DNA of 7,570 nucleotides from Methanotrichaceae archaeon (GTDB taxonomy: Archaea; Halobacteriota; Methanosarcinia; Methanotrichales; Methanotrichaceae): the NCBI GenBank assembly GCA_013329455.1, contig DUKF01000199.1, positions 1 through 7,570 on the forward strand. Reading direction: 5' to 3'. Below are positions 5,701-7,570 of the stretch, one piece after another (within the stretch, counting starts at the first letter, position 1; each line of letters opens with the position of its first letter). Under the pieces are notes generated by a model. It worked only from the letters and a program-made list of their open reading frames with translations. It made no database searches and had not been told where the DNA came from. The position numbers and the translations under genes were made by a program.

Positions 5701-6351
5701 TCACCCGAAGTGCCTTGCTATGGCCACATACAGCTCATCGATGTTCGACCCGTCCAGGGCGGAGATGGTGACTATGGGGTGTTGCGGAAACGCCGCCTTT
5801 ATCCTGGAAGGAGAGGCTTTGGGCAGATCTCTTTTGTTGGCCACGATCAATAGGGGCAGCTTTCTGGCCTCCATGTTTCCTACCACCGTAACGTTGACCT
5901 GGGTGTAAGGATCCTCTGTCGAGTCCATCACCAAAAGCACACCGTCCAGGTCTTCCAGCCATTTTATTGCCTCGATAACCCCTTCCGTCGCCTCCTTCGC
6001 TCTCCTTTTAGCTTCTTCCTCTTCCAGCCCGTAAGCCATGAACTCCCTAAAATCGATCTTGGTCGCCATTCCCGGTGTGTCGACTATATCCAGCTCGATG
6101 CTCGACCCGTTGGTATTTATGACCACGCCGTCCGTCCTCATGGCACTTCTCGTCTCGTGAGGTATGTGAGACGTTCCGCCAACTTCCATTCCGCCAACCT
6201 CCGTCTCGCTCCAGTCCTTCACGATTCTGTTTGCCAAAGTGGTCTTGCCGGCGTTGGGCGGTCCATATATGCCTATTCTGGCCCTCTTTTTACCAAAGAT
6301 CCATTTTATCCAGACGGCAAAGTTCATCCTGAGACTTCTGATGACTCTCAT
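5701..6351 (-). CDS. Era/Obg-like GTPase of the euryarchaeal DUF2073 operon
   Basis: A 216-aa P-loop GTPase. From ATG 6351, G1 is GPPNAGKT (30-37), the G2 region is GGTSHIPHET (~58-67), G3 is DTPG (91-94), G4 is NKRD (172-175) and G5 is SAL (197-199). All motifs are intact, so it should bind and hydrolyse GTP. There is no C-terminal KH or TGS domain, so it is a bare G domain with a short, basic, Trp-containing N-terminal helix (NFAVWIKWIFGKKRARIG) that could touch a membrane or ribosome. Between G3 and G4 an acidic-helix insertion (EEEEAKRRAKEATEG) is present. ATG 6351 is preferred over TTG 6357 because AGAGGA (6358-6363) lies six bases before the ATG but directly abuts the TTG. It is the first gene of the operon with DUF2073 and the Zn-ribbon protein. 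The process it serves is unknown; a ribosome-assembly or RNA role is inference from Era-type GTPases. Confidence 0.9.
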   Translation of the reverse strand: MRVIRSLRMNFAVWIKWIFGKKRARIGIYGPPNAGKTTLANRIVKDWSETEVGGMEVGGTSHIPHETRSAMRTDGVVINTNGSSIELDIVDTPGMATKIDFREFMAYGLEEEEAKRRAKEATEGVIEAIKWLEDLDGVLLVMDSTEDPYTQVNVTVVGNMEARKLPLLIVANKRDLPKASPSRIKAAFPQHPIVTISALDGSNIDELYVAIARHFG

Positions 6352-6357
6352 GCCCAA

Positions 6358-6363
6358 TCCTCT
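6358..6363 (-). promoter_or_regulatory. Shine-Dalgarno deciding the GTPase start
   Basis: AGAGGA on the minus strand with a six-base spacer to ATG 6351. The same element leaves no spacer to the upstream in-frame TTG at 6357, which is therefore unlikely. Confidence 0.7.
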
Positions 6364-6404
6364 AGGTGATAGATGACCATGTATATACTAATAATTTTCC
6401 ACTA

Positions 6405-6415
6405 CTTTTTTATAG
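6405..6415 (-). promoter_or_regulatory. TATA box of the GTPase operon
   Basis: Minus-strand CTATAAAAAAG is a good archaeal TATA match. A start about 25 bases downstream gives a leader of about 30 bases carrying the AGAGGA site. A second TATATA at 6382-6387 would place the start almost at the ribosome site and is less suitable. Confidence 0.5.
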
Positions 6416-6479
6416 ACCGCAATGGGAAATTAATCAGAACATCTCTCAAAATTTTCCTGATTATCAGCCACTTGACCCA

Positions 6480-6541
6480 GGGTAAGGCTCGTAAGAGGCC
6501 CACCCAAACTCGAACAACTCCGCTTCTGAGATTAGAGCGGA
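6480..6541 (+). ncRNA. Candidate structured RNA segment (two stem-loops)
   Basis: The first element pairs GGGT (6480-6483) with ACCC (6502-6505), then GG with CC and CTC with GAG around a GTAA loop (6491-6494), which as RNA is a GNRA tetraloop closed by C-G. The second pairs TCCGCT (6519-6524) with AGCGGA (6536-6541), with an inner CT/AG. Read on the plus strand it could be a small RNA started from the T-rich TATA-like element at 6406-6414. No known RNA family was recognised, and the fold was done by eye. Confidence 0.2.
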
Positions 6542-6731
6542 CAAAGCAGGAAGACCACTTATATCAAAAATACATAACCGGCCTGACAGAAATTGCTTAC
6601 AGGTTCATCCTCGGAAGGCCGAATGCGACCGACCTTAAAGTGGAGAAAAAGATCAAAGGTGGTACGACGGCGTGGAGTGGGAACATTCCCTTCGACCGAG
6701 CTTGTCTATCCACCAGATTTCGATTGACTCT

Positions 6732-7570
6732 TCAGAGGGCGAGGTGCTGGCTTTGGGCAGGACAGTCAGACCTGAAAGCTTCGAAGTCGCCCGACTTTCT
6801 GATCTCCTTCCAAATCTCTTTTAGAGACTGCTCTCGGACGTTTCCCCAAACATCGCCGATGTAAGGACATGGCCTTACGCTGCCATCCACGCCCACGTGA
6901 ATCCAGCGGCGTCCTGCCATGCATCCAAGCATCTGACCCTCGAAGTAGGTGCTGGCAAATACCCTGGGACCGCCCGGGGTGCGGTTGACCTTCTTGTAAA
7001 ACCTGATTATCGCCTCTCGGTCTATCTGGGTGAGGCATTCTTCGGGGGATTTTGGTATCCCTTCCCAGATCGAGAACTCGTGAACCCCGAGCTCTGTCGC
7101 AAAATCGTAGAGGTCGAAGATCTCTGAGACCCGATCGCCCTTGACGTGGACGGACATGGTGACGAGAAGGCCCGCATCCAGAGCCATCTTTATTGCATCG
7201 ACCGCTTTCTCGTGAGCTCCGGGGACGCCCCTGATCTTATCATGGACTTCAGGATCGGTGCTGTAAATCCCTATCAAGATGTTGTATAGGCCAGCAGCCT
7301 TCAGCTTTTTCGCCTTCTCCGGCGTCATCTCGAGGCCCGGTGTGAACATGTTCACCACAGCTCGCTCTGGATCGACGTGGCGAATTAGCTCGAAGATGTC
7401 CTCTCTCTTTAGGGGGTCGCCCTCCGTGAAGGTGATTATGCTGGCACCGAGTTCCTGGGCCTCGTCGACGACCCCGAAGATCTCCTCAGTCTCCAGCTCG
7501 CCCTCGCCCTCTTTGATCAGGCAATGATCGCAGTTGCAACCGCATTCCCTTGTGACCTCTATACTCACAG
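6732..7570 (-). CDS. Radical SAM protein with short SPASM/twitch-like C-terminus (5' end at or beyond the window)
   Basis: At least 278 residues. The cluster motif is C9-x3-C13-x2-C16 in TRECGCNCDHC, binding the [4Fe-4S] cluster that cleaves S-adenosylmethionine. A GGEP-like step follows in ITFTEGDPL. The barrel continues with LIGIYSTDPEVHDKIRG and a long helix, AVDAIKMALDAGLLVTMSVH. The C-terminal region has C216-x12-G-x4-C234, as in SPASM/twitch auxiliary-cluster domains, then GNVREQSLKEIW and a last C269 nine residues before the stop. The full SPASM set of cysteines is not there, so one auxiliary cluster is likelier than two. GTG 7568 is the first possible start seen; family members usually have a few more residues before the motif, so the true start is probably outside. 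The substrate is unknown (peptide or cofactor maturation are options). It is separated from the GTPase operon by about 380 bases. Confidence 0.87.
   Translation of the reverse strand, partial: VSIEVTRECGCNCDHCLIKEGEGELETEEIFGVVDEAQELGASIITFTEGDPLKREDIFELIRHVDPERAVVNMFTPGLEMTPEKAKKLKAAGLYNILIGIYSTDPEVHDKIRGVPGAHEKAVDAIKMALDAGLLVTMSVHVKGDRVSEIFDLYDFATELGVHEFSIWEGIPKSPEECLTQIDREAIIRFYKKVNRTPGGPRVFASTYFEGQMLGCMAGRRWIHVGVDGSVRPCPYIGDVWGNVREQSLKEIWKEIRKSGDFEAFRSDCPAQSQHLAL

Larger units (their letters stand above)
6352..6731. other. Intergenic region between GTPase operon and radical SAM gene
   Basis: About 380 bases with no convincing gene. The left third is AT-rich and holds the GTPase promoter. 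The rest contains several hairpins on the plus strand: a GTAA-capped stem (6480-6505), TCCGCT/AGCGGA (6519-6541), TCGG/CCGA (6611-6622) and GGGAA/TTCCC (6679-6690). A TATA-like CTTATATC lies near 6555-6562. A long plus-strand open frame (from 6373) has no domain and begins within the promoter. Confidence 0.5.

Noticed and set aside
1478..6710. 13-base direct repeat CGACCGAGCTTGT near 1479 and 6696.
   Set aside because: Flanks do not match, and one such pair is close to chance expectation in a window this size.
6373..6864. Plus-strand open frame of 163 codons.
   Set aside because: It begins inside the GTPase promoter, has no ribosome site or domain, and its 3' part is antisense to the radical SAM gene.

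Overview
The window looks like chromosome of a methanogenic euryarchaeon, most likely of the Methanothrix/Methanosarcinales type. This rests on a three-gene set (Era-like GTPase, DUF2073 protein, DUF2072 Zn-ribbon protein) that I know as a euryarchaeal signature, on archaeal TATA-like boxes with Shine-Dalgarno sites, and on GTG starts. The genus is inference; no 16S or methanogenesis gene is present.

Region 1 (1-3540) is an extracytoplasmic redox/sulfur module. On the minus strand, running off the left edge, is a secreted tandem-rhodanese sulfurtransferase. About 800 bases away, divergently on the plus strand, a secreted thioredoxin-fold protein (CPAC) overlaps by four bases (GTGA) a membrane protein that joins an exported thioredoxin-like domain (CIEC) to a CcdA/DsbD-type electron-transfer domain. 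The simplest reading is that CcdA carries cytosolic reducing power across the membrane to the two thioredoxin folds. The rhodanese may be a sulfur-handling partner. The intergenic stretch holds a TATA-like box, a hairpin with a T run, and a doubtful cysteine-rich small ORF.

Region 2 (3541-4773) starts with about 590 non-coding bases containing a degenerate 20-bp tandem repeat. It then has a small secreted Thr/Ser-rich protein of unknown function (131 aa) with internal sequence similarity, whose stop codon lies in a strong hairpin, and a 54-aa small protein that converges on the next operon.

Region 3 (4780-6351, minus strand) is the tightly packed GTPase - DUF2073 - Zn-ribbon operon, with gaps of 1 and 5 bases. 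Its last gene meets the 54-aa gene tail to tail inside a 14-bp perfect palindrome. The GTPase start is best placed at ATG 6351.

Region 4 (6352-7570) holds about 380 non-coding bases with promoter-like elements and several RNA-foldable hairpins, then a minus-strand radical SAM protein with a short SPASM/twitch-like C-terminus, cut by the right edge.

I saw no tRNA, rRNA, CRISPR array or insertion sequence. The least explained elements are the redox module, the uncharacterised GTPase operon and the small secreted protein.
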